Positions 37,651 to 47,375 are shown, counted from the stretch's first letter. The stretch is 64,000 nt of DNA from Candidatus Gastranaerophilales bacterium (GCA_944326485.1 CALVED010000001.1:248001-312000); one strand, 5' to 3'. Made by a program: numbers and translations. The notes: generated by a model from the sequence alone, not told the origin.

Positions 37651-40600
37651 ATGCCAAAAAAAACAATTACAGTTGATGGTAACTACGCTGCAGCGCATAT
37701 AGCATATGCACTAAGCGAAGTATCAGCAATTTATCCTATTACGCCATCATCAACAATGGGTGAATGGATTGACGAATGGGCTTCACAACATAAAAAGAAT
37801 GTTTGGGGAAAAGAAGTAAAAGTAGCAGAAATGCAATCAGAAGCAGGTGCGGCAGGTGCCGTTCACGGTTCTTTAGCAGCAGGTGCTCTAACATCTACTT
37901 ATACCGCATCACAAGGTCTATTATTAATGATTCCTGTAATGCATAAAGTAGCAGGAGAAATGCTTCCTTCTGTTATCCATGTTGCAGCAAGAGCTTTAGC
38001 AGCTCAGTCATTATCTATTTTTGGTGACCATACCGACGTTATGGGCTGCAGAAATACAGGTTATGCTATGTTAGCCGCTAATTCTGTACAAGAAGAAATG
38101 GATTTAGCACTAGTAGCTCATCTTGCAACATACAAAGCAAAAGTTCCTTTCTTACAATTCTTTGACGGATTTAGAACTTCTCACGAAGTACACAAAATTG
38201 AAGAAATTTCTTATGAAGACATTGCAAAATTAGTTGAACCTAAATATATTGAAGAATTTAAACAAAGAGCACTTCGTCCTGAAGCTCCGGTATGTAAAGT
38301 TGGAGCTCAAAATACAGATGTATACTTCCAAGGTCGTGAAACAGTTAACAAATACTATAATGCTGTTCCTGACATTGTTCAAGAATATATGGACAAAGTT
38401 GCTGCTGTTACAGGAAGACAATATCATCCGTTTGATTACGTTGGTGCTCCTGACGCAACTGATATAATTGTTGCTATTGGTTCAGGTTGTGAAACAATTG
38501 AAGAAACAATTGAATACCTAAATGCAAAAAGAGGCACTAAATATGGTTTGGTAAAAGTTAGACTATACAGACCTTTCGATGTAAAACGTTTCAATGATGC
38601 ACTTCCAAAAACTACAAAACGTATTACAGTTTTAGACAGAACTAAAGAACCAGGTTCTATTGGTGAACCATTATATCTTGATGTTGTTGCAGCTATAGAC
38701 AACAAAGATATAAGAATTATTGGCGGACGTTATGGTTTATCTTCTAAAGAATTTACACCATCTATGGTACTTGCTGTATACAAACATGCTGAAAATAATG
38801 GATTCCATAGTTTTACAGTTGGTATTGAAGATGATGTAACTCATAAATCTTTAAAAGTTGAAGAACACATAGTTACAGAACCTGAAGGAACAACAAATTG
38901 TATGTTCTGGGGCTTAGGTTCTGACGGTACTGTTGGTGCTAACAAAAACTCTATTAAGATTATTGGTCAATATACAAACAAAGATGCTCAAGCATACTTT
39001 GCTTATGATTCTAAAAAATCTTTTGGTGTAACTGTATCTCACTTAAGATTCGGCGATAAACCAATTAAATCGACTTATTTGATAACAGCACCAGATTTCG
39101 TATCCTGTTCAGCACATGCATATATTGGCAGATATGATTTGTTAAAGGGAATAAAAGAAGGCGGTACTTTCCTTCTAAATAGTCCTTGGTCTAAAGATGA
39201 AGTATTCTCTCATCTTACAAGAGATATACAAAAAACAATTATTGATAAGAAAATTAAATTCTATAACATTAATGCAGAAGAATTAATTGAAAAGCAACCG
39301 GGATTGAGAGGTAAAGGTGCAAACACAGTTATGATGGTTGCATACTTTAAAGTTTCAGGCATTATCCCATTTGAACAAGCTCTTGAAGGTATGAGAGAAA
39401 TGACAAAGAAAACCTTTAAGAAAAAAGGTGATGATGTTGTTAATATGAACTTAGCATTAATTGATGCAGCTGTTGATGCTTGTGAAGAAGTAAAAGTTCC
39501 TGCATCTTTAGATGGCGTCAGTGCAGCAGATGATGTCAAGTTAATCCCTGATGATGCATCTGATTTTGCCAAGAAAATTATAGAACCATCTATGAGACAA
39601 AAAGGTGATGATATTCCTGTTAGCGCAATGAGTGTTGACGGTGTAATTCCAACAGGCACAGCTTGTCTTGAAAAAAGAGGTATCGCACCAAGAGTTCCTC
39701 ATTGGAATTCAGAAAATTGTTTACAATGCGGTATATGTGCATCAGCTTGTCCTCACGCAGCTATAAGAACAAAATTAGTTGATCAGGAAAACTTAAAAGA
39801 TGCTCCAGCTTCATTTAATACAATTGATGCAAAACCAAATGATCACGGAGAAAAATTCAAAGTTCAAGTATACTGTCAAGATTGTACAGGCTGCGGAGTT
39901 TGCTTAGATCAATGTCCTGCAAATAAAAATCCTGAAAAACCTGCATTAACTTGGTCTTCTATTGAAAAAGAAACAGAAGAAGGTCAATTAGTTAATGAAA
40001 AATTCTTTGACGAATTACCTGATAATGTAATGGGTAAAAATACAATAAAAACAATAAAAGGTGCAATGCTTAGAAAACCGTTATTTGAATTTTCAGGCGC
40101 TTGTGCAGGTTGCGGAGAAACACCTTATGTTAAGTTGGTATCTCAATTATTTGGAGAAAATGCTATTGTGGCAAATGCTACTGGTTGTTCTTCAATATAT
40201 TCAGGTACTTTCCCAACAATTCCTTACACAACTACAAAAGAAGGAAGAGGACCTGCTTGGGCAAACTCTTTATTTGAAGATAATGCTGAATTCGGTTTCG
40301 GTATGAGATTAGCCGTTGATCAAAACAGAGATACTTTAAAAACTTATGTTGAAAAAGTTGTTGCAAATGAAAAAGCTCCAAGCGACTTAAAAGAAGCTCT
40401 TAATAATGCAATGTCTTTCTTCGATAATTCAAAAACACCGGAAGCCATTGAAGCACAAAATAAAGCAAAAGCAGTACTTGCAAAATATAAAGATGTTGAA
40501 TGTCCGGATTTAGCTAAAGTAAGAGAATTACAAGATTACTTCACTGATAAATCTATATGGATTATAGGTGGTGACGGTTGGGCTAACGATATCGGATACG

Positions 40601-41184
40601 GTGGTATTGACCATGTTTTAGCTCAAAACAAAAATGTTAATATTTTAGTTCTTGATACTGAAGTATATTCAAATACAGGCGGTCAAGCTTCTAAATCAAC
40701 ACCTACAGGTGCTGTAGCTAAGTTTGCAACAGGCGGTAAAAAGACATACAAAAAGAATATGGGATTAATGAGTATGTCTTACGGCTATGTTTATGTTGCA
40801 TCAGTTGCTTTAGGTGCTGATAGAATGCAAACACTAAAAGCATTCCAAGAAGCTGAAGCTTATAATGGTCCATCCATTATATTTGCGTATGCTCCTTGTA
40901 TTGCTCACGGTATTGATATGAGTAAAACTCAAACAGAACAAAAACGTGCAGTTGAAGCCGGATACTTCCCATTATACAGATATAATCCTGATAATGAAGT
41001 ACCTTTCACCTGGGATGCTAAAGATCCAAAAGGAAGTTATCAAGATTTCATTAGAAGTGAAGGTCGTTATAAGTCTTTGCTTAAGACAAATCCTGATGAA
41101 GCAGAATCTTTATATGCTCAGGCTGAAGAAGATGCAGCAAAACGTATGTCTGTTTACAAAGCTGTTGGTGAATTATTAAAATAA
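37651..41184 (+). CDS. nifJ: Pyruvate:ferredoxin (flavodoxin) oxidoreductase
   Basis: This single-chain PFOR oxidises pyruvate to acetyl-CoA and CO2, passing electrons to ferredoxin or flavodoxin; it is the core of anaerobic pyruvate metabolism. The 1177 residues have the N-terminal pyrimidine-binding domain (SAIYPITPSSTMGEWIDEWA), two 4Fe-4S motifs (CLQCGICASACPHA and CQDCTGCGVCLDQCP), proximal cluster Cys in GACAGCGETPY, and the TPP motif GGDGWANDIGYGGIDHVL. GGAGGT lies 12 bp before the ATG. Length matches the homodimeric bacterial form. It is a single-gene unit with its own terminator. Confidence 0.97.
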   Translation: MPKKTITVDGNYAAAHIAYALSEVSAIYPITPSSTMGEWIDEWASQHKKNVWGKEVKVAEMQSEAGAAGAVHGSLAAGALTSTYTASQGLLLMIPVMHKVAGEMLPSVIHVAARALAAQSLSIFGDHTDVMGCRNTGYAMLAANSVQEEMDLALVAHLATYKAKVPFLQFFDGFRTSHEVHKIEEISYEDIAKLVEPKYIEEFKQRALRPEAPVCKVGAQNTDVYFQGRETVNKYYNAVPDIVQEYMDKVAAVTGRQYHPFDYVGAPDATDIIVAIGSGCETIEETIEYLNAKRGTKYGLVKVRLYRPFDVKRFNDALPKTTKRITVLDRTKEPGSIGEPLYLDVVAAIDNKDIRIIGGRYGLSSKEFTPSMVLAVYKHAENNGFHSFTVGIEDDVTHKSLKVEEHIVTEPEGTTNCMFWGLGSDGTVGANKNSIKIIGQYTNKDAQAYFAYDSKKSFGVTVSHLRFGDKPIKSTYLITAPDFVSCSAHAYIGRYDLLKGIKEGGTFLLNSPWSKDEVFSHLTRDIQKTIIDKKIKFYNINAEELIEKQPGLRGKGANTVMMVAYFKVSGIIPFEQALEGMREMTKKTFKKKGDDVVNMNLALIDAAVDACEEVKVPASLDGVSAADDVKLIPDDASDFAKKIIEPSMRQKGDDIPVSAMSVDGVIPTGTACLEKRGIAPRVPHWNSENCLQCGICASACPHAAIRTKLVDQENLKDAPASFNTIDAKPNDHGEKFKVQVYCQDCTGCGVCLDQCPANKNPEKPALTWSSIEKETEEGQLVNEKFFDELPDNVMGKNTIKTIKGAMLRKPLFEFSGACAGCGETPYVKLVSQLFGENAIVANATGCSSIYSGTFPTIPYTTTKEGRGPAWANSLFEDNAEFGFGMRLAVDQNRDTLKTYVEKVVANEKAPSDLKEALNNAMSFFDNSKTPEAIEAQNKAKAVLAKYKDVECPDLAKVRELQDYFTDKSIWIIGGDGWANDIGYGGIDHVLAQNKNVNILVLDTEVYSNTGGQASKSTPTGAVAKFATGGKKTYKKNMGLMSMSYGYVYVASVALGADRMQTLKAFQEAEAYNGPSIIFAYAPCIAHGIDMSKTQTEQKRAVEAGYFPLYRYNPDNEVPFTWDAKDPKGSYQDFIRSEGRYKSLLKTNPDEAESLYAQAEEDAAKRMSVYKAVGELLK

Positions 41185-41199
41185 ATAATTCTTAACAAC

Positions 41200-41231
41200 A
41201 AAAAAGGAGATGATTTAATCATCTCCTTTTT
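41200..41231 (+). terminator. Terminator after nifJ
   Basis: AAAAAAGGAGATGATT and AATCATCTCCTTTTT form a near-perfect long hairpin with a T tail, 15 bp after the stop. Confidence 0.9.
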
Positions 41232-41278
41232 ATTTTAATATTTTCACGAACAATTTTTATAATATAATCCTTAAATAC

Positions 41279-41301
41279 ATATTCTCGGACAATCTATATT
41301 C
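41279..41301 (+). repeat. 3'-edge fragment of the interspersed repeat
   Basis: ATTCTCGGACAATCTATATT matches the right edge of copy 1 (TTCTCGGACATTCTATATTT). As in copy 1, its CTA is the TAG stop of the convergent minus-strand gene. The ~45 bp before it hold only degenerate traces of a repeat. Confidence 0.6.
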
Positions 41302-42829
41302 TTTCAATGATTTTTCTATTTTTTTTATTATTTCTTTTCTTTTTATTATTCTTACTATTAGTCTTTTCTACTTCGTCACAACCTAAAACAGCATTTAAAT
41401 TATCAATTAATTCTTTAAAGTGATATTGTATTGCATGTTCTGATTTATGATGAATATCAACTATATGATAATGTAAAGCCATCTCTAATTCTATTAAGGC
41501 AATATTATAATCATAAATGGATTTGACATAATCAATTAATGACTTAATATAATCTTGTCTCGCACTTTGAAGTGCTATATAATTAAGTTCATCATTTAAA
41601 TATTGTTCTTTTACTATATCTAATGCATTTAAAGATTGTTCTACTTCCATTATTGCAGTAGGAATTTGTCTTTGGGCTTTATCTACATTATTAAAAGCTC
41701 TTTTTACATTAAAATATAATTCTTTTTTGAATTGTACAATTTCATTATCTGCAAGATTTAATTGCGCTTGTGCAGACTTAATATTGTAACGTAATTCTTG
41801 TACATTTACTGATGAAATTAAATTAACACCAACATTTAAGCTATTATTACCTGTTTGATTAGAATTATTATAGTTATAACCTGCATCTAATGTTAAATCC
41901 GGCAAGTATGTTTTTTTGATATATGATAAAGCCTGTTCCATTGCCTGTTTCGTCGACAATAATACTTTTAAATCAGGACTATTTTCATACGCTATTTCTA
42001 CAGCATTATCAACAGGAAAGTCAAAAACTTTAGGTTCAAAAAATTCTATTGAATTTTTATTTTTGTATTTATCTATTATTTCTGAAAGATTTGATAGAGA
42101 AAAAGTTAAAGTGTCTTTAATTAAGAAATCTGGTTGATTATCTAAATACATTGAATTTGAAAGATTTATTTTTTCATTTTTATAATTATTTTGAGCTTCT
42201 ATGAATTTTAATTTAGAATCACTTAAATTAAGTTCTGCATTTTTAATATCATACTTTTTTTTACCATTTGCTAACTTTAAAAATTCCTCATTTATTTCAA
42301 TATTATGTTTTGTAATTTCCAACAAAGCTTCAGCTCTTAATAAATTATAATATTTTTCTTTTATATCAAACAAAGTTGAACACAAACTATCTATAAACTC
42401 ATACTCTGCACCTATTTGATAAAATTCTTCCATTTTAATATAAGAAGTTGTTTTACCAAAATTCCATATCAACTTATTAATAGCCAGACCAACAGAAGGC
42501 AGTTCTCTATAATGAGAGTTATAATAAATATTATCAGAATTATTTTCATTATAAAAACCAACACCGACACTAACTACCGGAAAATATTGTGATTTTGCAA
42601 TTCCCACATTACTTTTTGCTATATCTAAATTATATTTACGTCTTCTAATTTCAGGACTATTCTTAAAAGCGGAAGAAACACAATCTAATACTGATAAAAT
42701 ACTTCCATCTTTTATTTCTACTGCATTAAATAAATCTTTTTCATCAATTTCTTCAATTGCAAAAGAATAATTTCCACAAAAAAATAATGCAAAAATTAAT
42801 ACAAAAAAATATCTCATTCCAACATTCAT
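41294..42829 (-). CDS. TolC-family outer-membrane channel protein
   Basis: With the start at 42829 the product has 511 residues and a signal peptide (MNVGMRYFFVLIFALFFC, cleavage after YSFA). Two long helical hairpin repeats follow with the usual spacing (IAKSQYFPVVSVGVGFYN; YIKKTYLPDLTLDAGYNYN), the TolC/OEP pattern of type I secretion and efflux channels. The C-terminal ~30 residues are very rich in Lys and Asn, an uncommon tail. TATAAT lies 7 bp before this ATG, so the mRNA may be nearly leaderless; a longer frame reaching 42886 runs into a repeat edge and is unlikely. No inner-membrane partner genes are adjacent. Confidence 0.85.
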   Translation of the reverse strand: MNVGMRYFFVLIFALFFCGNYSFAIEEIDEKDLFNAVEIKDGSILSVLDCVSSAFKNSPEIRRRKYNLDIAKSNVGIAKSQYFPVVSVGVGFYNENNSDNIYYNSHYRELPSVGLAINKLIWNFGKTTSYIKMEEFYQIGAEYEFIDSLCSTLFDIKEKYYNLLRAEALLEITKHNIEINEEFLKLANGKKKYDIKNAELNLSDSKLKFIEAQNNYKNEKINLSNSMYLDNQPDFLIKDTLTFSLSNLSEIIDKYKNKNSIEFFEPKVFDFPVDNAVEIAYENSPDLKVLLSTKQAMEQALSYIKKTYLPDLTLDAGYNYNNSNQTGNNSLNVGVNLISSVNVQELRYNIKSAQAQLNLADNEIVQFKKELYFNVKRAFNNVDKAQRQIPTAIMEVEQSLNALDIVKEQYLNDELNYIALQSARQDYIKSLIDYVKSIYDYNIALIELEMALHYHIVDIHHKSEHAIQYHFKELIDNLNAVLGCDEVEKTNSKNNKKKRNNKKNRKIIERI

Positions 42830-42865
42830 AACTTTTATTATACACCTTTTATGCCATTTCCGAAA

Positions 42866-43011
42866 AATTGTCTGAGAAAAATTCACAATAAGTTGAAAGT
42901 GTGAGCAAATTTGTATACTTATTGAAATGCTTGTGAGTAATTTAAAAAAAAGTGAGTACTTCTTTAGCGAGTATGACTCGGTAACAAAGTGAGATACTAA
43001 AATACTAAATC
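42866..43011 (-). repeat. Interspersed intergenic repeat, copy 6 (short form, reverse)
   Basis: Read on the minus strand: TTTAGTATCTCACTTTGTTA, loop CCGAGTCATACTCG (common orientation), GTACTCACTTTTTT, then hairpin 2 (CTCACACTTTCAACTTATTG, GTGAATTTTTCTCAGACAAT). It lies between the fprA terminator and the TolC-like gene. Confidence 0.8.
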
Positions 43012-43019
43012 AAAATAAT

Positions 43020-43045
43020 AAAGATGGCTATAAAAAGCCATCTTT
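43020..43045 (-). terminator. Terminator after fprA
   Basis: AAAGATGGCT and AGCCATCTTT form a 10-bp stem with loop ATAAAA; on the minus strand it lies downstream of the fprA stop. The T tail is modest. Confidence 0.7.
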
Positions 43046-43076
43046 AAATCAATAAATTAAGAACTTTTATTTTTTG

Positions 43077-44261
43077 TTAAATCAGTCCTAATGCGTGATG
43101 TTTCAGATATATTTCATTAGCCATTTTATCCAACTTAATATAATCTTCTTCTTTAGCCTTACCTTTAACTAATACAGGTTCAATTATATCCATTTTTAAT
43201 GGAGCAAGCATTTCTGTCATTTTTCCGAATAGATTACCACCCCATCCATAAGAACCTATAAATGAAGCTATTTTGGCCTTTGGTTTTAATATACTAGCTA
43301 AATATACGGTATTAAATGCAGCAGGATGAGGACCGGCTAATACCATAGATGTTCCCATTATTATTGTAGTTCCATCAACCAAAGCTACCGCTAAGTCACC
43401 TAAATTTCCATCAACCATATCATATTTTACAGATGAAATTCCTTTTTCTTCAAGTTTTTTAGCCAAATAATTTATCATTTCTTCTGTTGATTTATACATT
43501 GAAACATATGGAAGAAGTACAAGATTTTTACCTTTTTCCCCTGCCCAATCTTCATATAAATCTAAAATATAATTAGGATTATTATGAATAGGTCCATGGC
43601 TCGGAAGAATCATATCTACATTTAGGTCTTTTAATTGTTTAACATATTTCCTGCAGATAAAACTAAATGGCATCATTATTTCTGCAAAATATTTTTTTGC
43701 ACTTTTTTCTAATTCTTTTGATGGGAACGCAAAAACATCATCAAAAACATAATGAGCACCTAAAAAATCACAGGTAAATATAATATTGTCTTCCTTTATA
43801 TAGGTAAACATTGTATCAGGCCAATGAACACCTGGAGATATCATAAACTTTAATGTTTTATTTCCTAATGACAATTCTTCATCATTTTTTATTATTTTGA
43901 TTTTTTCATCAGGAATTAAAAGCATTTCTTTTAAGTTATTAGCACAAACTGCATTTGTGACAACAATTGCTTGTGGAAATTTTTCAAGCAAAGCAGGAAT
44001 ACTTCCGGAATGATCTTGTTCACCGTGATTTGCTATTATATAATCAACCTTTTTAATTCCATTTTCATCAAAAGAAGCAACGTATTCCTTTGTAAATTTA
44101 GGGTACATTGTATCAATAACGGCTGTTTTTTCACTTCCTATAACAATATATGAATTATAACTTGTTCCATTATCTAAGGGTATAAGTTCATCAAAAATCA
44201 ACCTATCTTCATCATTCATTCCTGCATATAATATATTTTCCTTAATTTTTCTATATTTCAT
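43077..44261 (-). CDS. fprA: Flavodiiron protein (FprA-type oxygen/NO reductase)
   Basis: Flavodiiron proteins reduce O2 to water or NO to N2O with electrons from rubredoxin, protecting anaerobes. The 394 residues have the diiron beta-lactamase-like domain (NHGEQDHSG for H-x-E-x-D-H, VHWPDTMFTY, FTCDFLGAHY, ILPSHGPI) and a C-terminal flavodoxin domain (SMYKSTEEMI, GTSMVLAGPHPAA, GSYGWGGNLF). The first motif has Gly where Thr is usual. AGGAA precedes the ATG. The rubredoxin that would donate electrons is encoded 88 bp upstream, with a hairpin between them. Confidence 0.94.
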   Translation of the reverse strand: MKYRKIKENILYAGMNDEDRLIFDELIPLDNGTSYNSYIVIGSEKTAVIDTMYPKFTKEYVASFDENGIKKVDYIIANHGEQDHSGSIPALLEKFPQAIVVTNAVCANNLKEMLLIPDEKIKIIKNDEELSLGNKTLKFMISPGVHWPDTMFTYIKEDNIIFTCDFLGAHYVFDDVFAFPSKELEKSAKKYFAEIMMPFSFICRKYVKQLKDLNVDMILPSHGPIHNNPNYILDLYEDWAGEKGKNLVLLPYVSMYKSTEEMINYLAKKLEEKGISSVKYDMVDGNLGDLAVALVDGTTIIMGTSMVLAGPHPAAFNTVYLASILKPKAKIASFIGSYGWGGNLFGKMTEMLAPLKMDIIEPVLVKGKAKEEDYIKLDKMANEIYLKHHALGLI

Positions 44262-44297
44262 TTATTAATTCCTATCTATATATAACGTTCCAAATAA

Positions 44298-44326
44298 AAC
44301 TGCCGTATATAAATAAAACGGCAGTT
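44298..44326 (-). terminator. Hairpin between rubredoxin and fprA genes
   Basis: AACTGCCGT and ACGGCAGTT pair perfectly (9 bp) around a 11-nt AT loop; on the minus strand it is followed by TTATTTGG. It may terminate or attenuate the perR-rubredoxin transcript before fprA. Confidence 0.65.
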
Positions 44327-44349
44327 ATAAACTTATTATTCAAAATACT

Positions 44350-44490
44350 TTATTGTTGCTTTTCAAACATCTCTTTACCAACACCACATAATGGACATAC
44401 ATAATCATCAGGTAAATCCTCAAATGCAACGTTTCCATTTTCTGCCGGTTCATACACGTAATGACATACTGTGCAAATATAATTTTCCAT
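44350..44490 (-). CDS. Rubredoxin
   Basis: This 46-residue product carries the two iron-binding pairs of rubredoxin: [12 protein letters not shown] (C6, C9) and [16 protein letters not shown] (C32, C35). It is shorter than the usual ~52 residues, mainly in the middle. AGGAGAGATGTCTT precedes the ATG and gives a good SD. It transfers one electron to the flavodiiron protein encoded next. It follows perR by ~70 bp on the same strand. A longer overlapping frame in this stretch is a shadow without the Cys pairs in register. Confidence 0.92.
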   Translation of the reverse strand: MENYICTVCHYVYEPAENGNVAFEDLPDDYVCPLCGVGKEMFEKQQ

Positions 44491-44561
44491 AAGACATCTC
44501 TCCTTCTATCTACAATATTGAGAATAACATTTAGTATTAAAGTTATCAATAATACAATTAA

Positions 44562-44942
44562 TTAATTTATACAGTTTTTACAAATACCTTTAAAAACAAT
44601 ATCATATTCAGTAATAGTAAAACCTGTTTTTTGGGAAGTTTTTTCAATAATTTCCTCTGCTACATCAGCATCTATATCAAATACTTTCTTACATTTATTA
44701 CATATAAAATGATAATGTGTATGAGTATTGTGATCAAAATGCTCAGCATCTTCAAGCCCTTCAATTTTTTTAATCATTCCGGCATCTGCTAATTTTCTTA
44801 AATTTCTATAAACAGTTGCAATCCCTATATTTGAATCAGGATTTTCTTCTTTAATAACTTCCATTAACTTTTCTGCTGTAGGATGAATTGCATTTCTTAT
44901 TAATGTATCTAATATAACTTCACGTTGTCTTGAATAATTCAT
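44562..44942 (-). CDS. perR: Fur-family repressor, PerR-like
   Basis: The 126-residue protein has the Fur winged helix (TYSRQREVILDTL-like start, HPTAEKLMEVI, GIATVYRNLRKLADAGMI), regulatory metal ligands HFDHNTHTHYHF, and two zinc pairs CNKC and CKNC. Its position ahead of rubredoxin and flavodiiron genes favours a peroxide sensor (PerR) over an iron sensor (Fur), but sequence alone does not decide. A palindrome-like site lies 8 bp before the start and may be an autoregulatory operator. Confidence 0.88.
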   Translation of the reverse strand: MNYSRQREVILDTLIRNAIHPTAEKLMEVIKEENPDSNIGIATVYRNLRKLADAGMIKKIEGLEDAEHFDHNTHTHYHFICNKCKKVFDIDADVAEEIIEKTSQKTGFTITEYDIVFKGICKNCIN

Positions 44943-44949
44943 AAATAAT

Positions 44950-44964
44950 TGATATCCATTATCA
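44950..44964 (-). promoter_or_regulatory. Possible Fur/PerR operator
   Basis: TGATAATGGATATCA (minus strand) is an imperfect 7-1-7 inverted repeat like Fur/PerR boxes, located between an AT-rich -10 region and the perR start codon. Confidence 0.4.
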
Positions 44965-45104
44965 CTTTATATATAAATAATTATGTATTAAAGTTTATAT
45001 AAAATCATCCTTATTTACCCATATGTAAACAAATGTAACATGTTCTTAAGTTAAATCTATTTTTATCCGATAAAAGAATTAATCATAAGAAAAGGGAAAT
45101 AAGT

Positions 45105-47372
45105 ATGAATTTTGAAGCAATAAAATCCGGTTTTTTAAGTTATCTTGAAGAGAAAATAGGAGAGAAAGATCAAAATATAACACAAAATGCAATTCAAAAT
45201 TCTGAAATAAGTATTTTCTTATACAGTAATGAATTCAAGGACTACTTAGTAGAAGAAATTGGAGCCGATGTTTCAATATTTTCAAAAAGTATCAATGACA
45301 TAATGTCAATGGAAATAGTAGATGGGAAACTTATAGAAACAGATGAAGAACAAGGACCTTCTGACACTTTCGAAAAAGAACAAACAGATGAAGATAATGA
45401 TAACATTAATAATAGTAATTATTTCAAAGATGCACTTAATGATATATTAAGTAATGAAATGGTTATAAATACCTTAGATGTTGATAAGAGCGGGGGGTTA
45501 GATGATAAGGAAATTAATTCATTCCTTACAGGAGTTGCAAGTGCAGATGAAAATGGTGAAATAACATTTGATAATCTTGCAAAATCTGTTCAATCTATTC
45601 AAGAAGGGAATTATATTCAACCAAATACTGAAGGAGAAACAACTTTGGTTGAAAGTGGAGATAACATTTTAAATAGATTATTAGATAAGGTATACAATAA
45701 TAAAACTGCAATAAAAGCATTAGATATTGATGGTGACGGCAAGTTAAACGATGAAGAAAGAGCTAAATTCGAAGAATATATCAAAGGATATGATGGAAAT
45801 AGTGATGAATTAACAGAAGCAGATATAAAACGTGCATTTGATGACATAATGGATGGAAAGTTCTCATATGATAATGACCTAACTAAAATTGCAGAAGAAA
45901 TAGATAAAGAAACAGAAGAAGAACTAGAAGAAAGAACTCAAGAAACACAAGGAACTACTCCTACAGGAGGAACCAGCGGAACTTCTTCAGGTGGTAGTAT
46001 TTCTTCCGGTGGAACAGCTGGCAGCAGGAATTCGTTTTCCTCTTCAAACACAAATGAGCCAAAAACCATTGAAAATATGACATTAGAAGAACTTGAAAGT
46101 GAAAAACAGACAAGAGAAGCTGACGTAAAACAGGCCCAAGAAGATGTAAATGCTGTTCATTCCGGCGAAAATGAAGCCGTAAAAAATGCAAAAACTGAAT
46201 ATGAAGATGCAAAAGAAGCTTATGATGAAGCTGTAGAAAATGATGAAAATATTTCTGATGAGACTAAAGAAAAAAGAGAAACAAACCTTCAACAAATAGA
46301 AGAAAAAGAAGGTGAAATAGATAATTTAAATATTCAAATAAATGACCAAGAAAACTTAATCTCAGAGCAAGAAAGTATAATTGATGCAGATAAATCAAAT
46401 ATATCCGCACTAAAATCTGCTTTAAGTGCACTTCCAAGTGAATCGGAATACTCAGACGACCCTGATAAACAAGCAGAGATTTCTAATAAAAAAGCAGAAA
46501 TTAACGCCGCATTAGAAGAAGCAGAGGCAAAATTAACAGAAGACGAAGAAAAACTAAAAGAACTGAATAATGATTTAAAAACTTTTGAAGACAATTTAGA
46601 AACCGCAGAAGGAGAACTTGAAGAACTAGAAGCAGAAAGAAGCGAGATAGAAGAAGAAATTTTAGAAAATTGTTCACCTGAAACAAAAGCAGCACTTGAA
46701 GCATTCAATACGGCAAAAGATAATGTCGATAAAGTCAAGTCTGAAGAATTAGAAAAAGCTCAATCAGCCTTAACCGATGCACAATCAGCATTAGAAGAAG
46801 TAAATACAAAAATAAATGAAAAGAAAGCTGAACAAACAGAAAAAGAATATTCTGTAAGCGAGTTTGATTTTGATTTTGAATTAACACTCTCAGACAGACA
46901 GGCCAATGAATTAGAATTATTCAAACAAAATTGGGAAGAAAATAAAGAAAGATATCAAGAAGTTGAAGATGCAACCGGTATGCCTGCTGAATTAGTTGCT
47001 GCAATTCACTGGAGAGAATCTTCAGGTAATTTTGACACATATTTACACAATGGTCAAAAGCTTGGTCAAACAACAACATTAGTTCCAGCAGGAATATACT
47101 TTGAAGATTGGACAGAAGCAGCCATAGATGCTGTTAAAAACTATGGTTCTGACTTATCTTCTATAGATCCTAATGATATTCAAACTTATTATGATTATGC
47201 AGAACACTACAATGGCATGGGATATGCAAATAAAGGACTACCTTCGCCTTATGTTTGGGCAGGAACAAGCAATTATGAGAAAGGTAAATATGTAGCTGAT
47301 GGTCAATTCGATCCTAATTATGTAGATCAACAACTTGGTGTCGCAGTAATGCTACAAGCTTTACTTTCATAA
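45105..47372 (+). CDS. EF-hand/coiled-coil protein with a C-terminal lysozyme-like domain
   Basis: The 755-residue protein has no Sec signal peptide or membrane segment. It carries two canonical EF-hand loops: DVDKSGGLDDKE (125-136) and DIDGDGKLNDEE (207-218). A Gly/Ser/Thr linker (~285-315) follows, then a long acidic coiled coil (~320-600). The C-terminal ~150 residues look like a lysozyme-superfamily domain, with MPAELVAAIHWRESSGNF (putative catalytic Glu 638), TYLHNGQKLG and YNGMGY. A calcium-regulated peptidoglycan hydrolase exported by a non-Sec route is the best guess. It is a monocistronic gene with a strong terminator. A similar layout recurs at 57 kb. Confidence 0.75.
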   Translation: MNFEAIKSGFLSYLEEKIGEKDQNITQNAIQNSEISIFLYSNEFKDYLVEEIGADVSIFSKSINDIMSMEIVDGKLIETDEEQGPSDTFEKEQTDEDNDNINNSNYFKDALNDILSNEMVINTLDVDKSGGLDDKEINSFLTGVASADENGEITFDNLAKSVQSIQEGNYIQPNTEGETTLVESGDNILNRLLDKVYNNKTAIKALDIDGDGKLNDEERAKFEEYIKGYDGNSDELTEADIKRAFDDIMDGKFSYDNDLTKIAEEIDKETEEELEERTQETQGTTPTGGTSGTSSGGSISSGGTAGSRNSFSSSNTNEPKTIENMTLEELESEKQTREADVKQAQEDVNAVHSGENEAVKNAKTEYEDAKEAYDEAVENDENISDETKEKRETNLQQIEEKEGEIDNLNIQINDQENLISEQESIIDADKSNISALKSALSALPSESEYSDDPDKQAEISNKKAEINAALEEAEAKLTEDEEKLKELNNDLKTFEDNLETAEGELEELEAERSEIEEEILENCSPETKAALEAFNTAKDNVDKVKSEELEKAQSALTDAQSALEEVNTKINEKKAEQTEKEYSVSEFDFDFELTLSDRQANELELFKQNWEENKERYQEVEDATGMPAELVAAIHWRESSGNFDTYLHNGQKLGQTTTLVPAGIYFEDWTEAAIDAVKNYGSDLSSIDPNDIQTYYDYAEHYNGMGYANKGLPSPYVWAGTSNYEKGKYVADGQFDPNYVDQQLGVAVMLQALLS

Positions 47373-47375
47373 AAT

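Noticed and set aside
42830..42886. Longer N-terminus for the TolC-like protein
   Set aside because: The extra codons come from the TATAAT box and a repeat edge and would bury the signal peptide.
44340..44549. A 69-codon frame covering the rubredoxin region
   Set aside because: It lies in another frame from the rubredoxin, whose two Cys pairs and SD are clear; the longer frame has no family features.
46083..46738. Overlapping antisense frames rich in Ser, Phe and Leu opposite the coiled-coil region
   Set aside because: They are complements of Glu/Lys/Ala-rich coiled-coil codons, without SD or recognisable motifs.
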